Source: Citrobacter enshiensis
GTDB lineage: Bacteria; Pseudomonadota; Gammaproteobacteria; Enterobacterales; Enterobacteriaceae
DNA: 64,000 bases
NCBI RefSeq assembly: GCF_029338175.1
Contig: NZ_CP119862.1
Location: 2,852,001-2,916,000, forward strand
Reading direction: 5' to 3'
Part shown: positions 9,377 to 19,308 of the stretch, one piece after another
How the letters are laid out: every line of letters begins with the position of its first letter
Position numbering within the stretch: the stretch's first letter is position 1
Notes under the pieces: generated by a model
What the model saw: the letters and a program-made list of their open reading frames with translations, nothing else
Database searches by the model: none
What the model was told of the DNA's origin: nothing
Made by a program: the position numbers and the translations under genes

Positions 9377-11966
9377 AACAAAACGCCGTATTTCTCCCTT
9401 CTGGCTGCTGCCGCTCATTGCCCTGATGATCGCAGGATGGCTGGTTTGGGGAAGTTATGAAGATCGCGGTAATACCGTCACCATCGATTTTATGTCGGCG
9501 GATGGCATTGTTCCTGGCCGAACCCCCGTGCGTTATCAAGGGGTTGAAGTTGGCACGGTGCAGGATATCAATCTGAGTAAAGACCTGCGCAAAATCAAAG
9601 TTCGCGTCAGTATCAAGGCCGACATGAAAGATGCACTGCGTGAAGATACGCAGTTCTGGCTGGTCACGCCGAAAGCGTCTCTGGCGGGGGTTTCCGGCCT
9701 GGACGCGCTGGTCGGCGGCAACTATATCGGCATGATGCCCGGAAAAGGCGAGCCCAGCGATCACTTTGTGGCGCTGGATACACAACCAAAATATCGCCTG
9801 AACAACGGCGAATTAATGATCCATCTTCAGGCGCCGGATCTCGGCTCTCTCAACAGTGGCGCGCTGGTCTATTTCCGTAAAATTCCGGTTGGCCGCGTCT
9901 ATGACTACGCCATCAACCCCAATAAACAAGGGGTCACGATTGATGTGCTGATTGAACGACGCTTCACTAACCTGGTGAAAAAAGGCAGCCGTTTCTGGAA
10001 TGTCTCGGGGGTGAATGCCGACATCAGTCTCAGCGGCGCAAAAGTGAAACTGGAAAGTCTGGCGGCGCTGGTGAACGGCGCTATCGCGTTTGATTCCCCC
10101 GACAATTCTCAGCCCGCTGCCCAGGATGATACTTTCGGGTTGTACCAGGATCTCGCGCACAGTCAACGTGGCGTACTGGTAAAACTTGAGCTGCCCAGTG
10201 GCGACGGCCTGAAGGCCGGTTCAACGCCATTGATGTATCAGGGGCTGGAAGTGGGTCAGTTAACCCAACTGCATCTTACCTCCGGCGGAAAAGTGACCGG
10301 TGAAATGACGGTGGATCCTGGCGTTGTGACACTGCTGCGCGATTCAACACGCATTGAGCTACGCAATCCGAAACTGTCGCTCAGCGATGCCAACCTCAGC
10401 GCATTACTCACCGGCAAAACCTTCGAACTGGTGCCCGGTGAAGGTGTGCCGCGTAGCGAGTTTGTGGTGGTGCCGGGCGAACAAGCCCTGCTTCATGAGC
10501 AAAATGTCCTGACCTTTACCCTCACCGCGCCGGAAAGCTACGGCATTGATGCCGGACAGCCGCTTATTCTGCACGGGGTGCAGGTGGGCCAGGTCATTGA
10601 GCGTAAACTCACCAGCAAAGGCGTCACATTTATGGTCGCTATCGATCCACAACATCGCGATCTGGTTCAGGGCGACAGCAAATTCGTGGTCAATAGCCGT
10701 GTCGATGTCAAAGTCGGTCTGGACGGCATTGAGTTTCTCGGCGCCAGCGCCAGTGAATGGATAAGCGGCGGCATTCGCATTTTGCCTGGCACAAAGGGCG
10801 AGATGAAGTCCAGTTATCCGCTGTACGCCAATCTGGAAAAAGCCGTAGAAAACAGCCTGAGCGACTTGCCGACAACCACCGTGAGCCTCAGCGCCGAAAC
10901 ATTACCGGATGTACAGGCCGGTTCCGTCGTGCTGTACCGTAAATTTGAAGTGGGTGAAGTGATCACCGTGCGTCCGCGCGCCAATGCCTTTGATATTGAT
11001 CTGCATATCAAGCCTGAATACCGCAATCTGCTAACCAGCAACAGCGTGTTCTGGGCTGAGGGCGGCGCGAAAGTACAGCTCAATGGCAGCGGCCTTACCG
11101 TGCAAGCCTCCCCGCTCTCCCGGGCGCTAAAAGGGGCTATCAGCTTCGATAATTTGAGCGGCGCCAGCGCCAGCCAACGTAAAGGCGACAAACGGATCCT
11201 TTATGCGTCGGAAACCGCAGCCCGCGCGGTCGGCAGCCAGATCACCTTACACGCCTTCGACGCGGGAAAACTCGCCGCAGGCATGCCGATTCGTTACCTC
11301 GGCATCGACATTGGACAGATCCAGACGCTTGAGTTGATTACTGCACGCAATGAAGTTCAGGCCAAAGCGGTACTCTACCCGGAATATGTGCAAACCTTTG
11401 CCCGGGGCGGTACCCGTTTCTCGGTGATCACCCCGCAAATCTCTGCCGCGGGCGTCGAGCATCTGGATACTATTTTGCAGCCTTACATCAACGTTGAACC
11501 GGGGCGCGGCAATCCACGTCGCGAATTCGAGCTACAGGAAACCACCATTACTGACTCGCGCTATCTTGATGGCCTGAGCATTGTGGTTGAAGCCCCTGAA
11601 GCCGGTTCGCTGAACATCGGTACGCCGGTTCTGTTCCGGGGAATTGAAGTGGGCACGGTAACCGGAATGACGTTGGGAACACTGTCTGACCGTGTGATGA
11701 TCGCCATGCGTATCAGCCAGCGTTATCAGCACCTCGTACGCAACAACTCCGTCTTCTGGCTGGCTTCCGGCTATAGCCTCGATTTCGGTCTGACCGGCGG
11801 GGTCGTGAAGACAGGTACCTTTAATCAGTTCGTTCGTGGCGGTATCGCGTTTGCCACCCCGCCAGGCACGCCGCTGGCACCGAAAGCGCAGGCAGGTAAA
11901 CACTTCCTGCTGCTGGAAGTTGAACCCAAAGAGTGGCGCGAGTGGGGTACGGCTCTCCCTCGTTAA
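9333..11966 (+). CDS. letB: LetB (YebT), seven-MCE-domain periplasmic lipid tunnel
   Basis: 877-residue protein with one N-terminal membrane anchor (about residues 20-42) followed by seven repeated MCE domains. The repeats show as recurring motifs of the type [53 protein letters not shown] and VLFRGIEVG. In E. coli it forms a stacked hexameric tube spanning the periplasm. The ATG at 9333 (MSQETPASP) gives the E. coli length; an ATG two codons upstream is also possible. It overlaps letA. Confidence 0.95.
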   Translation: MSQETPASPTEAQIKTKRRISPFWLLPLIALMIAGWLVWGSYEDRGNTVTIDFMSADGIVPGRTPVRYQGVEVGTVQDINLSKDLRKIKVRVSIKADMKDALREDTQFWLVTPKASLAGVSGLDALVGGNYIGMMPGKGEPSDHFVALDTQPKYRLNNGELMIHLQAPDLGSLNSGALVYFRKIPVGRVYDYAINPNKQGVTIDVLIERRFTNLVKKGSRFWNVSGVNADISLSGAKVKLESLAALVNGAIAFDSPDNSQPAAQDDTFGLYQDLAHSQRGVLVKLELPSGDGLKAGSTPLMYQGLEVGQLTQLHLTSGGKVTGEMTVDPGVVTLLRDSTRIELRNPKLSLSDANLSALLTGKTFELVPGEGVPRSEFVVVPGEQALLHEQNVLTFTLTAPESYGIDAGQPLILHGVQVGQVIERKLTSKGVTFMVAIDPQHRDLVQGDSKFVVNSRVDVKVGLDGIEFLGASASEWISGGIRILPGTKGEMKSSYPLYANLEKAVENSLSDLPTTTVSLSAETLPDVQAGSVVLYRKFEVGEVITVRPRANAFDIDLHIKPEYRNLLTSNSVFWAEGGAKVQLNGSGLTVQASPLSRALKGAISFDNLSGASASQRKGDKRILYASETAARAVGSQITLHAFDAGKLAAGMPIRYLGIDIGQIQTLELITARNEVQAKAVLYPEYVQTFARGGTRFSVITPQISAAGVEHLDTILQPYINVEPGRGNPRREFELQETTITDSRYLDGLSIVVEAPEAGSLNIGTPVLFRGIEVGTVTGMTLGTLSDRVMIAMRISQRYQHLVRNNSVFWLASGYSLDFGLTGGVVKTGTFNQFVRGGIAFATPPGTPLAPKAQAGKHFLLLEVEPKEWREWGTALPR

Positions 11967-11972
11967 CCGCTC

Positions 11973-11998
11973 CGCTCCGGCGTGCCCGCGCCGGAGCG
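11973..11998 (+). terminator. GC-rich hairpin after letB
   Basis: A perfect 10-bp stem CGCTCCGGCG/CGCCGGAGCG with a 6-base loop is followed only by TTTGTG. It is probably a weak terminator between letB and rsmF. Confidence 0.6.
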
Positions 11999-12044
11999 TT
12001 TGTGCTACACTGCGCGCCTGTTTTACTGCCGGTGGTATATTCTT

Positions 12045-13484
12045 GTGGCTCAACACGCCGTTTATTTTCCTGATGCTTTTCTGACGCAAATGCGTGAGAT
12101 AATGCCTTCAACGCTCTGTTTTGATGATTTTCTTGCCGCCTGCCAGCGTCCGCTACGCCGCAGCATTCGCGTCAACACACTGAAAATCTCCGTCTCCGCG
12201 TTTCTCGAGTTGACGGCCCCTTACGGCTGGTCACTGACGCCCGTACCCTGGTGTGAGGAAGGTTTTTGGATCGAGCGTGATAATGAAGAGTCACTGCCGC
12301 TGGGCAGTACGGCCGAGCATTTAAGCGGTCTGTTTTATATTCAGGAAGCAAGCTCAATGCTGCCGGTCGCCGCACTGTTTGCCGACGGAAATAGCCCTGA
12401 GCGGGTCATGGACGTCGCTGCCGCCCCAGGTTCTAAAACCACGCAAATCGCCGCCAGAATGCATAACCAGGGCGCGATTCTGGCTAATGAGTTTTCTGCC
12501 AGCCGCGTCAAAGTGCTGCATGCGAACATCAGTCGTTGCGGGATCAGTAATGTCGCGCTGACCCATTTTGACGGTCGCGTGTTCGGTGCCGCACTGCCAG
12601 AAATGTTTGATGCCATTCTGCTGGACGCCCCCTGTTCAGGCGAGGGCGTGGTGCGCAAAGATCCTGACGCGCTCAAAAATTGGTCGATTGAGAGCAACCT
12701 TGACATCGCCGCCACCCAGCGCGAGTTGCTTGAGAGTGCATTCCACGCATTACGCCCCGGCGGAACGCTGGTTTATTCCACCTGTACGCTCAATCGCGAT
12801 GAAAACGAAGCCGTCTGTCTGTGGCTAAAAGAAACCTGGCCGGACGCCGTTGAATTCCTCCCGCTGGATGACTTATTTCCCGAGGCAAAGCGGGCATTGA
12901 CGCCGGAAGGTTTTCTGCATGTCTTCCCGCAGATTTATGACTGTGAAGGCTTTTTCGTTGCGCGTTTACGCAAAACACAGGCTATCCCTGCGCTACCGAC
13001 GCCAAAATATAAAGTCGGTAATTTTCCGTTTACACCGGTGAAAAGTCGCGAAGCGGCACAGATTACGCAGGCGGCCAACGCCAGCGGCTTGCAATGGGAT
13101 GAGAATCTGCGCCTCTGGCAACGTGATAAAGAGATCTGGCTTTTCCCGGCGGCGATTGAAGGGTTGATTGGCAAAGTGCGCTTCTCCCGACTCGGTCTCA
13201 AATTAGCGGAAACCCATAACAAAGGATTCCGCTGGCAGCACGAGGCCGTCATTGCGCTGGCCAATCCTGAGCACAAAAATGCCTTTGAACTTTCGCAGCA
13301 AGATGCGGAAGAGTGGTATCGCGGTCGCGATGTTTATCCGCAAACGTCTCCAGCCACTGACGATGTTCTGGTGACCTTCCAGCATCAGCCGATAGGTCTG
13401 GCAAAACGCATTGGTTCGCGCCTGAAAAATAGCTATCCCCGCGAACTGGTGCGTGACGGCAAGCTGTTTAGCGGTAATGCCTAA
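12045..13484 (+). CDS. rsmF: RsmF (YebU), 16S rRNA m5C1407 methyltransferase
   Basis: 479-residue SAM-dependent enzyme that methylates C1407 of 16S rRNA. I take the GTG at 12045 (read MAQHAVYF) because it gives exactly the E. coli length; the frame is open 21 codons further upstream. The SAM-binding segment is [14 protein letters not shown] (about 121-134). The two catalytic cysteines are C197 ([10 protein letters not shown]) and C247 (STCTL). The C-terminal part is PUA-like. Confidence 0.94.
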   Translation: MAQHAVYFPDAFLTQMREIMPSTLCFDDFLAACQRPLRRSIRVNTLKISVSAFLELTAPYGWSLTPVPWCEEGFWIERDNEESLPLGSTAEHLSGLFYIQEASSMLPVAALFADGNSPERVMDVAAAPGSKTTQIAARMHNQGAILANEFSASRVKVLHANISRCGISNVALTHFDGRVFGAALPEMFDAILLDAPCSGEGVVRKDPDALKNWSIESNLDIAATQRELLESAFHALRPGGTLVYSTCTLNRDENEAVCLWLKETWPDAVEFLPLDDLFPEAKRALTPEGFLHVFPQIYDCEGFFVARLRKTQAIPALPTPKYKVGNFPFTPVKSREAAQITQAANASGLQWDENLRLWQRDKEIWLFPAAIEGLIGKVRFSRLGLKLAETHNKGFRWQHEAVIALANPEHKNAFELSQQDAEEWYRGRDVYPQTSPATDDVLVTFQHQPIGLAKRIGSRLKNSYPRELVRDGKLFSGNA

Positions 13485-13601
13485 AAGCGCGCAAAAATAG
13501 CGCACTTTTTTACTGGCGCTTTTGCCGCCGTTGACTACGCTGAAAATTGGGCGATCGAACTGGTCGTACCACAACCAGCGAATTTCAACGGAGAGCAAAT
13601 G

Positions 13602-13838
13602 ATGAAAACCAGTGTGCGTATTGGCGCTTTTGAAATTGATGACGGTGAGTTACACGGTGAATCGCCGGGGGATCGAACGTTAACCATTCCGTGTAAATCC
13701 GATCCTGATTTATGTATGCAACTGGATGCCTGGGACGACGAAACCAGCATCCCCGCCCTCCTCAATGGAGAACATTCCGTTCTATTCCGCACCCGCTACG
13801 ATCGCCATTCCGATGCCTGGGTCATGCGTCTTGCCTGA
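13602..13838 (+). CDS. yebV: YebV, small conserved protein
   Basis: 78-residue soluble protein matching E. coli YebV nearly residue for residue. An ATG one codon upstream (13599) is the alternative start. It has no membrane segment or known motif and is acidic in the middle. yebW follows on the same strand after a terminator. Function unknown. Confidence 0.88.
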   Translation: MKTSVRIGAFEIDDGELHGESPGDRTLTIPCKSDPDLCMQLDAWDDETSIPALLNGEHSVLFRTRYDRHSDAWVMRLA

Positions 13839-13843
13839 CTCAA

Positions 13844-13872
13844 AAAGAACCCGTCGCCAGACGGGTTATTTA
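13844..13872 (+). terminator. Terminator after yebV
   Basis: Perfect stem AACCCGTC/GACGGGTT with a 4-base loop followed by a T-rich stretch, immediately after the yebV stop. Confidence 0.8.
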
Positions 13873-13940
13873 TCTCTTCCTTTCCCTCATCCGATAACCT
13901 CTCCTACACTAACGGTACGGCAGTACAATTTGAGGATCGA

Positions 13941-14132
13941 ATGTTCGCACTGGTACTTTTTGTTTGCTACCTGGATGGCGGTTGCGAGGATATCGTGGTG
14001 GATGTCTACAATACTGAGCAACAGTGCCTGTTCTCAATGGACGATCAGCGAATTCGCCATGGAGGCTGCTTCCCGATAGAAGACTTCATCGATGGATTCT
14101 GGCTGCCAGCCCAGAAATACAGCGATTTCTGA
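13941..14132 (+). CDS. yebW: YebW, small conserved protein
   Basis: 63-residue protein, the same length as E. coli YebW and in the same place. It starts with a short hydrophobic stretch (MFALVLFVCYL) followed by an acidic soluble part with cysteines at about 9, 15, 29 and 43. Its stop abuts the pphA stop, so the two genes converge with no gap. Function unknown. Confidence 0.85.
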   Translation: MFALVLFVCYLDGGCEDIVVDVYNTEQQCLFSMDDQRIRHGGCFPIEDFIDGFWLPAQKYSDF

Positions 14133-14795
14133 TTACTGCAACTGGACCAGCGTCAGTTCGCCACCAAATACGGCACCGGTATCAATATAGTGCAGGTTAT
14201 CCATATCCACGCGATGACGTAACGGGGTATGGCCAAACCAGAAGTGATCCGCCCCACCAATACCGCCACCGCGTCCCGCCAGCCGTTCACTCAGACGCGT
14301 GCGACTCCACAACACCTCATGCAAGTCGACAGGCTTTTGCCACTGATACTCATCGTCCGGATAATCAGCATGCGCCACAACGTGCGTGCCATTGTGGCAA
14401 TGCAGCTCCAGAATCCACGGAAGTTCGCGGCAATCGTCCAGCGCGCGCCTTGCCTGCGCCTGCTGTATTGCAGGCAACGCCATAAACCAGCCCCCGCCAT
14501 TCATCGACCATAACGAAGGTTCTTCTGATTTCAGCGCATCCATCGCCATTTGCTCATGGTTCCCTCTGATCGCCACCATCCAGTTTTTACGCAGCAACCG
14601 GAGGCAGCCCAGACTGTCTGGCCCACGATCGATAACATCGCCTACCGAGACCAGCAGATCCTGCCAGGGATCAAAATGGCATTCGCGTAATTTCGCCATC
14701 AGCAAGGAAAAACACCCGTGGAGATCGCCCACAATCCAGACGTGTCGCCACTGGTTTCCGTCAATGCGCAGGTAGACATTTTCAGGCTGTTTCAT
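14133..14795 (-). CDS. pphA: PphA, serine/threonine protein phosphatase
   Basis: 220-residue phosphatase of the PP1/PP2A/lambda type, heat-inducible in E. coli, that acts in misfolded-protein signalling. The metal-binding motifs are in order: GDLHG (23-27), GDVIDRG, GNHEQ, then HADYPDD and FGHTPLRH. The start at 14795 is fixed by a strong GGAGGAGAG site. It is more diverged from E. coli PphA than its neighbours are from theirs. It is the last backbone gene before the island. Confidence 0.93.
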   Translation of the reverse strand: MKQPENVYLRIDGNQWRHVWIVGDLHGCFSLLMAKLRECHFDPWQDLLVSVGDVIDRGPDSLGCLRLLRKNWMVAIRGNHEQMAMDALKSEEPSLWSMNGGGWFMALPAIQQAQARRALDDCRELPWILELHCHNGTHVVAHADYPDDEYQWQKPVDLHEVLWSRTRLSERLAGRGGGIGGADHFWFGHTPLRHRVDMDNLHYIDTGAVFGGELTLVQLQ

Positions 14796-14946
14796 CTCTC
14801 CTCCTCTCCCATACGACACACCACAAAAATGTAATCACAGAGGCAAAAAAGCCAGGCCGATTGAGGGGCGGAGTATGGAATGGTTTAAAAAGAGTACAGC
14901 GTGTAGCGCAGGTTTGTGCCAGGAAATGACAGCCTATTTTGCACTT

Positions 14947-14975
14947 AAAAAGAGACGGAATACGGTTCCCGCATT
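14947..14975. repeat. Left island boundary: degenerate copy of SdsR 3' end
   Basis: This 29-base stretch matches 25 of 29 positions of 29041-29069, the 3' terminator end of the complete sdsR gene. Both copies begin AAAAAGAGAC. The region 14820-15180 otherwise holds no gene, only AT-rich sequence and a TTAAAAACA...TGTTTTTAA-type hairpin near 15025-15055. I read the repeat as the left attachment-type scar of an insertion at the sdsR/ryeA locus. Confidence 0.65.
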
Positions 14976-15136
14976 GTCCTGAATTTTATTTTTTCTTTAT
15001 AATTCGTATAAATAAAAGATTCTTAAAAACAACCGATCTACGTTGTGTTTTTAAAGCCTGCGGTTACAGCTGAAACATCAACGGATTGCGAGGCCTTTTC
15101 AGTCAGGTTTTAGGCTGAAGAATAATATTTCCAAGT

Positions 15137-15166
15137 ACCCATTCAAGTTTTGTCTCCTGAATGGGT
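15137..15166 (-). terminator. Hairpin downstream of the SDR gene
   Basis: Perfect 9-bp stem ACCCATTCA/TGAATGGGT with a 12-base loop, 18 bp past the stop of the minus-strand SDR gene. There is no clear T-run, so termination is inferred. Confidence 0.45.
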
Positions 15167-15183
15167 AAAGCGACTTACTGCGA

Positions 15184-15861
15184 CTACCAGCTTAACGGCG
15201 TTGAGGTGTAGTCCACGAAATGATGTCCCCCCTTCCCTTGATAACTTTCCAGAACGTTAGCCAGCCCCTTAACGCTTTCTTCAACCGTAAGCGGTGCCTG
15301 CGCGCCACCCATATCAGTCTGCACCCAGCCCGGATGCAGTGACAGAAGCGTCAGACCACGAGAATCTGTCTCCGGTAACAAGGCGCGTGTCAGCATGTTC
15401 AGGGCGGATTTACTTGCCGAGTAGAGAGGCATATCAGCCTGCGTGTTTTCGTTCAGGCTGGCAAGCTTTGAACTGGTGAAGGCCAGGATCCCTGTTCCCG
15501 GCTTAACGGCATCAAGCACTAAATTTGCTAACCTGATAGGCGAGAACGTATTGGTCATAAACAAGGACAAGAGCTCTTCTGGCGTCGCGGAACTGGCTGA
15601 CTGACGCTCCGGACCCTGCACGCCAGCATTAATCAGAATGACATCGTATTGCCCTGGCTGCAGCAACTGACCGAAAGCAGTGCTTTGCTGCACATCATTA
15701 ATATCGAGAGTCAGCCACGTAATTGCTGGATACATCTCTGCTCCAACAGACTGCCTGCGCGTTGCAGAGACTGCCCATCCCCGATGATGCAACTCCTGAC
15801 TCAGACCAAGCCCGATCCCCCGAGATGCGCCAATGATGAGTGCCTGATGTTGCTTACTCAT
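15184..15861 (-). CDS. Short-chain dehydrogenase/reductase (SDR)
   Basis: 225-residue cytoplasmic NAD(P)-dependent oxidoreductase of the classical SDR fold. The cofactor motif is GASRGIG (residues 11-17), the NAG motif is at 78-80, and the catalytic Tyr/Lys pair is Y147-SAS-K151 with Ser at 130/131. The GGAGG site before the ATG fixes the start. It resembles the small CsgA/YciK-like SDRs; the substrate cannot be told. It is the first gene of the island, alone on its strand with a hairpin behind it. Confidence 0.85.
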   Translation of the reverse strand: MSKQHQALIIGASRGIGLGLSQELHHRGWAVSATRRQSVGAEMYPAITWLTLDINDVQQSTAFGQLLQPGQYDVILINAGVQGPERQSASSATPEELLSLFMTNTFSPIRLANLVLDAVKPGTGILAFTSSKLASLNENTQADMPLYSASKSALNMLTRALLPETDSRGLTLLSLHPGWVQTDMGGAQAPLTVEESVKGLANVLESYQGKGGHHFVDYTSTPLSW

Positions 15862-15962
15862 ATTTCCTCCGTTTGAGTATGGTCGGATTGTGCCTGGTAG
15901 CAGAACCCAGCAGCAGCGACCGGATCTTCCTACATCCTGATATCAGTATTCCCATGAGCCCC

Positions 15963-15990
15963 AGACTGAAGACTGAAGACTGAAGACTGA
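15963..15990. repeat. Four perfect tandem copies of AGACTGA
   Basis: A 7-bp unit repeated four times without mismatch, in the region upstream of the SDR gene. It could vary in copy number by slippage, and it lies about 100 bp upstream of the SDR start. Confidence 0.9.
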
Positions 15991-16200
15991 ATACGAAACG
16001 TTAAGATATTACTGATGTATTAAACATAAGGAACGTTCAATTTGTGCTGAAATTATTTTTTCTGTGAAGGGCGAATTTATTTACGGCTGAGGGGACGAGC
16101 ACAGCGGCCAAACTCTCCGGCCCGGATAAAAACAGGCGTACAATAGCCGTTGGCAAGTATTATTGTTGCCTTTGCGAAAAGTGAAACAATACACACGCCG

Positions 16201-16503
16201 TCAATTCATTTTTAACCAAAATGATTCCTGGCAAACGTTATGAAATTGCTTTTTCATTGGTCTGATATCCTGTCCAGCCGCATCTGTGACTTCCCAACAG
16301 ATCCAACATTCAGGACAAACATGAGCGGAGCTTTGCATTGCTTCAAGTTCATTGGTGTAGCTGATTATCACACCACTCTCATGAAGCCATACCTTAGAGA
16401 TAGTCTCAACTTCTGCTAAATCATCTTTTTCCCTGCTCTCTTGAATGCAATTTACTTTCTTTCCATTTTTAATAGCATTCACATAATACCTTAAGTCGAT
16501 CAT
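16201..16503 (-). CDS. Hypothetical protein, cysteine-containing
   Basis: Open frame of 100 codons on the minus strand (ATG at 16503; a GTG one codon upstream is also possible). The protein is soluble and mixed in charge, with a CPECWIC cluster at about residues 68-74 and further cysteines at about 20 and 92. This could be a metal site, though only one clear CxxC is present. The ribosome binding site is weak. Base composition is more AT-rich than the backbone. I do not recognise the family. The flanks, 15991-16200 and 16504-16820, show no other gene. Confidence 0.4.
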   Translation of the reverse strand: MIDLRYYVNAIKNGKKVNCIQESREKDDLAEVETISKVWLHESGVIISYTNELEAMQSSAHVCPECWICWEVTDAAGQDIRPMKKQFHNVCQESFWLKMN

Positions 16504-16823
16504 CACCGGGTTCGTCGCAAAAAATAACTGTGGTAAGAATATATTATCCTATTGCTTCTCCCACAGCATCACAGATGTAACAAAATACGGTCTACCACAC
16601 ACCGTCAACCTTTGGTATAGATCCGGTATACACACCAGACAACTTTCCCTCATTGAACTCACAACCAGAAGCTGACATTAGATATATCGAAGTTTGATAA
16701 AGAATAAAACGCCTGGCAGTATACACCGCATATTAAGCGGTGCGGGCGACGTGCAAGTCTTCGGTGACAGCAAGAAAGCAACGGAGGTATTGAAGCTCAA
16801 TGATACAGACGACCTTGCTCTAC

Positions 16824-17987
16824 TCATATCTGACGTGGATGAAACCGACGCCTCTTGTGCATATACGGCGCAAGACTGAGCAATCCCAGTACTGCAAGCA
16901 GCACACCTACCCACAGCGGTGATCTCAATCCATAGCCAGCGTCGATTCCCAGCCCTCCAAGCCATGCGCCCATGCCCAAACCGATATTGATGACCGAGTT
17001 ATGCACGGTATTGACCATCGGCCCAGGTTGGGCTGCCCTCATCACGCGTGCCACCATTGCAGGGTTCATCGTAACACCGACCAAACCAACCGCCAGCGCC
17101 ATGGCAACACTGACAATGGGGATATGCGCCAGCAGCGCAAAGACAACCAGCGCAGCCGTTAAAAGTGACAAACCCCAGGCCATGACAGGAAATGTGTGCT
17201 TGTCCGCATAGCGTCCGACTACAGCATTGCCCACGATGTTGGCAACGCCGTAGCTGCCGAGCAGCCAGGGGATCATCGCGGCAGAGAAGCCGGACACTTC
17301 AGTCAGGATGGGGGTGAAATAGCTGAAGGCTGCAAAGGTGGCGCCGACAATCAGCGCACTGGTGGCATAGGCTGCCCACAGGTTCCTGCTCCTGAACTCG
17401 CGCAACTCGGCCCCCAGGCTGATGGCGGTGGATGATGGGGAGCGAGGAACCAGCCCCCCGATGACCAGCGCGCACATCACGGTCAGGATTGCCACTAGCC
17501 AGAAGCTGGCGCGCCAGCCCATGTGCTGGTCAATCAATGTGGCCACAGGCACACCCAGCGCTGCCGCCAGCATCAAACCGCCCAGCACGATGGACGCTGC
17601 CCGTCCGCGCATATCCTCAGCCACAGTATCGGCGCAGATCGACAGCGCTGCGCCAAAGCACGCCGATGCAGTCACACCTGTGAAGAAGCGTGCCACGGTC
17701 ATGACGGCATAGCTGTCGGTCACGGCAGCGACCGATTGCGCCACCGCATACAGACCCAGCAGCAGCAATAAGGCCGTCTTGTTCGGCATGCGTAGTCGCA
17801 GCAGGCCAGCCGTCAGCAGTGGGCCACCCACCACCATGCCAAGCGCATACACGGAAATCAGGTAACCAACCTGCGTAACCGACACATCAAAGGCAATGGT
17901 CAGCGACGGCATCATGCCAGCGACCATGAACTCGGAGGTGGTCAACGAAAAAATCGTCAATCCAAGGATGTAGATGACTAGTGGCAT
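16824..17987 (-). CDS. MFS efflux transporter, DHA1/AraJ type
   Basis: 387-residue twelve-helix major facilitator protein resembling AraJ/YdhP-type drug or sugar efflux pumps (SEFMVAGMMPSL in helix 1, GPLLTAGLLRLRMPNK in loop 2-3). I choose the ATG at 17987 because it has a GGAG site eight bases upstream; the ATG at 17999 has none. The last residues (HKRRRFHPRQI) are basic and may read into foreign junction DNA. It lies behind a tetR gene on the same strand with a terminator hairpin and operator-like palindrome between them. Substrate unknown. Confidence 0.85.
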   Translation of the reverse strand: MPLVIYILGLTIFSLTTSEFMVAGMMPSLTIAFDVSVTQVGYLISVYALGMVVGGPLLTAGLLRLRMPNKTALLLLLGLYAVAQSVAAVTDSYAVMTVARFFTGVTASACFGAALSICADTVAEDMRGRAASIVLGGLMLAAALGVPVATLIDQHMGWRASFWLVAILTVMCALVIGGLVPRSPSSTAISLGAELREFRSRNLWAAYATSALIVGATFAAFSYFTPILTEVSGFSAAMIPWLLGSYGVANIVGNAVVGRYADKHTFPVMAWGLSLLTAALVVFALLAHIPIVSVAMALAVGLVGVTMNPAMVARVMRAAQPGPMVNTVHNSVINIGLGMGAWLGGLGIDAGYGLRSPLWVGVLLAVLGLLSLAPYMHKRRRFHPRQI

Positions 17988-18014
17988 GCAGAACTCCATT
18001 TTTTAACGTTCATT

Positions 18015-18048
18015 CCAATATTGGTTAAAATAAAAGGCCAAAAGGCCT
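18015..18048 (-). promoter_or_regulatory. Operator-like palindrome (and tetR terminator hairpin) before the MFS gene
   Basis: The perfect palindrome CCAATATTGG (18015-18024) lies 28 bp upstream of the MFS start. Its AATATTGGTT core recurs upstream of tetR at 18727-18736, as expected for one repressor acting on both promoters. The hairpin AGGCC-AAAA-GGCCT (18035-18048), T-rich behind it on the minus strand, probably ends the tetR transcript. Confidence 0.6.
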
Positions 18049-18069
18049 CTGTGAGTATTCGCCGCCTGC

Positions 18070-18651
18070 TTAGAGCCTGGCCAGCGTACCCTTTATCACA
18101 TCTTCAAGAAACTCGCGATCCGGCATGGACTGGCCCAGCACACGCAGGCCGTAATAGCTGCTTAGAAAGGCTCGCGCCAACTCCAATGCTGAGGACTCTG
18201 AGGACACTTCGCCATTGCGCTGTCCAACGGTAAACAGATGGCACAACACCTGCTCCAGTTTGATCACATACACACGACTGATCTCGGCAATGACCGGATC
18301 TTTGCCAGCACGGTCGAGCACGGCAAACAGAGCCATACAGCCCCGACCTCTGTTTGGTCCCAAATCGTCCTCGATGCCCCAGCGCATCAGAGCAAGCAAA
18401 CGCTCTTTGACGGAACCGGGAGCATTGAGGATGTCCGCTTGCGCCTGAAGGCCTTGATCCTGGTAACGGCGCAAGGCTATCTCATAGAGCTTCTGCTTGT
18501 TGCCAAAAGCATTGTAGAGGCTGCCGCGCCCCAGGCCCGTTCGTTCACACAGCACCTCAGCGGAAGCACCGTCGTAACCGTTCGACCAAAACACGTCCAT
18601 CGCCGCCTTGATAACTGCGCTGTCGTCGAATTTTCTAGGTCTTCCGCTCAT
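18070..18651 (-). CDS. TetR-family transcriptional repressor
   Basis: 193-residue TetR/AcrR-type regulator. The DNA-binding domain is at residues 1-55: RPRKFDD, then the helix-turn-helix SAEVLCERTGLGRGSLYNAFGNK (about 30-52). The C-terminal ligand domain contains RGCMALFAVLDRAGKDP. It lies directly upstream of the MFS gene on the same strand and probably controls it and itself through the shared AATATTGGTT sites. Confidence 0.88.
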   Translation of the reverse strand: MSGRPRKFDDSAVIKAAMDVFWSNGYDGASAEVLCERTGLGRGSLYNAFGNKQKLYEIALRRYQDQGLQAQADILNAPGSVKERLLALMRWGIEDDLGPNRGRGCMALFAVLDRAGKDPVIAEISRVYVIKLEQVLCHLFTVGQRNGEVSSESSALELARAFLSSYYGLRVLGQSMPDREFLEDVIKGTLARL

Positions 18652-19120
18652 AAGAATGTCGAAATAATTGAATGCCAGTGAGTTGTGTATTTGGCATAAA
18701 CATATCCATATTTTAACGACTGGTCAAATATTGGTTTACCTAATGAATGCTTTGCCCACGCTACTGCCCGATTTCCCAAGACACACTGCCACGGCACAAA
18801 GCTGGCCCTTGTTGAATTCTTTAGCACTGCCAGGTTTCCCATTCACGATACACCTCAATGGCTGACTATAGGCCAGACGTGCGTGCCGGGTTGAAAGGTG
18901 CTGCACATCCTTAGTTTTTTTGTCTGCTTCTCGCTCGTAGCAGTCCGATGATGGCTCTATGGTTGGTTTCGTGCCAAAAACGAAGACGACCAACATCATG
19001 GTGTGTTAATCAATGAGGAATTGGTCAAAGATCGTCTGTTTGTTGTCCTTTTCGTTCGACTTTGCAAAGATGTATCGCACACGATTTACTCGCGCGAACA
19101 AACAGCAGAGGAACGATGCC
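18652..19120. other. Intergenic region, tetR promoter with operator half-site; otherwise no gene seen
   Basis: This 469-bp stretch holds the tetR control region, with TCAAATATTGGTTT at 18724-18737 repeating the core seen before the MFS gene. Open frames of up to 87 codons occur on the minus strand (18736-18999), but they lack a ribosome binding site and match nothing I recognise. A GAGGAACG ribosome binding site at its right end belongs to the broken ohr gene. Confidence 0.5.
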
Positions 19121-19298
19121 ATGAAGACCCTCTACCAAACTCAAGACACCACCACCGTTGGCATCACCCTCGCCGTAAAGCTTGAAGTCACGATTCCGGA
19201 CCTGCCAGGCGCAGGATTTACTCGCCATGACCCACGCCGTGTGCCCCAGCAGCAACGCACTTCGTGGCAATGTCGTCGTCGAACTGGTTCTGCTCTGA
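19121..19298 (+). pseudogene. Broken organic hydroperoxide resistance gene (Ohr/OsmC family)
   Basis: A start codon with a good ribosome binding site opens MKTLYQTQ and TTVG, the N-terminus typical of Ohr. It then runs directly into ALAVKLEVTIPDLP-like sequence (read TLAVKLEVTIPDLP). After a one-base frame change comes AQDLLAMTHAVCPSSNALRGN and a VELVLL end. Ohr proteins are about 140 residues; here the central part with the first catalytic cysteine is missing (about 80 residues) and the rest is frameshifted. The second catalytic cysteine motif (VCPxSNAxRGN) survives. It sits 10 bp upstream of an intact glutathione peroxidase gene, so an ohr-gpx peroxide-defence pair was probably acquired and half lost. 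Confidence 0.75.
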
Positions 19299-19308
19299 GG
19301 ATTCCGAT

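Noticed and set aside
16694-16879. 61-codon open frame facing the end of the MFS gene
   Set aside because: It overlaps the MFS 3' end on the other strand and has no homology. The coding-like look is weak.
18736-18999. 87-codon open frame upstream of the ohr remnant
   Set aside because: No ribosome binding site and no recognisable family; it may be a decayed gene but cannot be supported.
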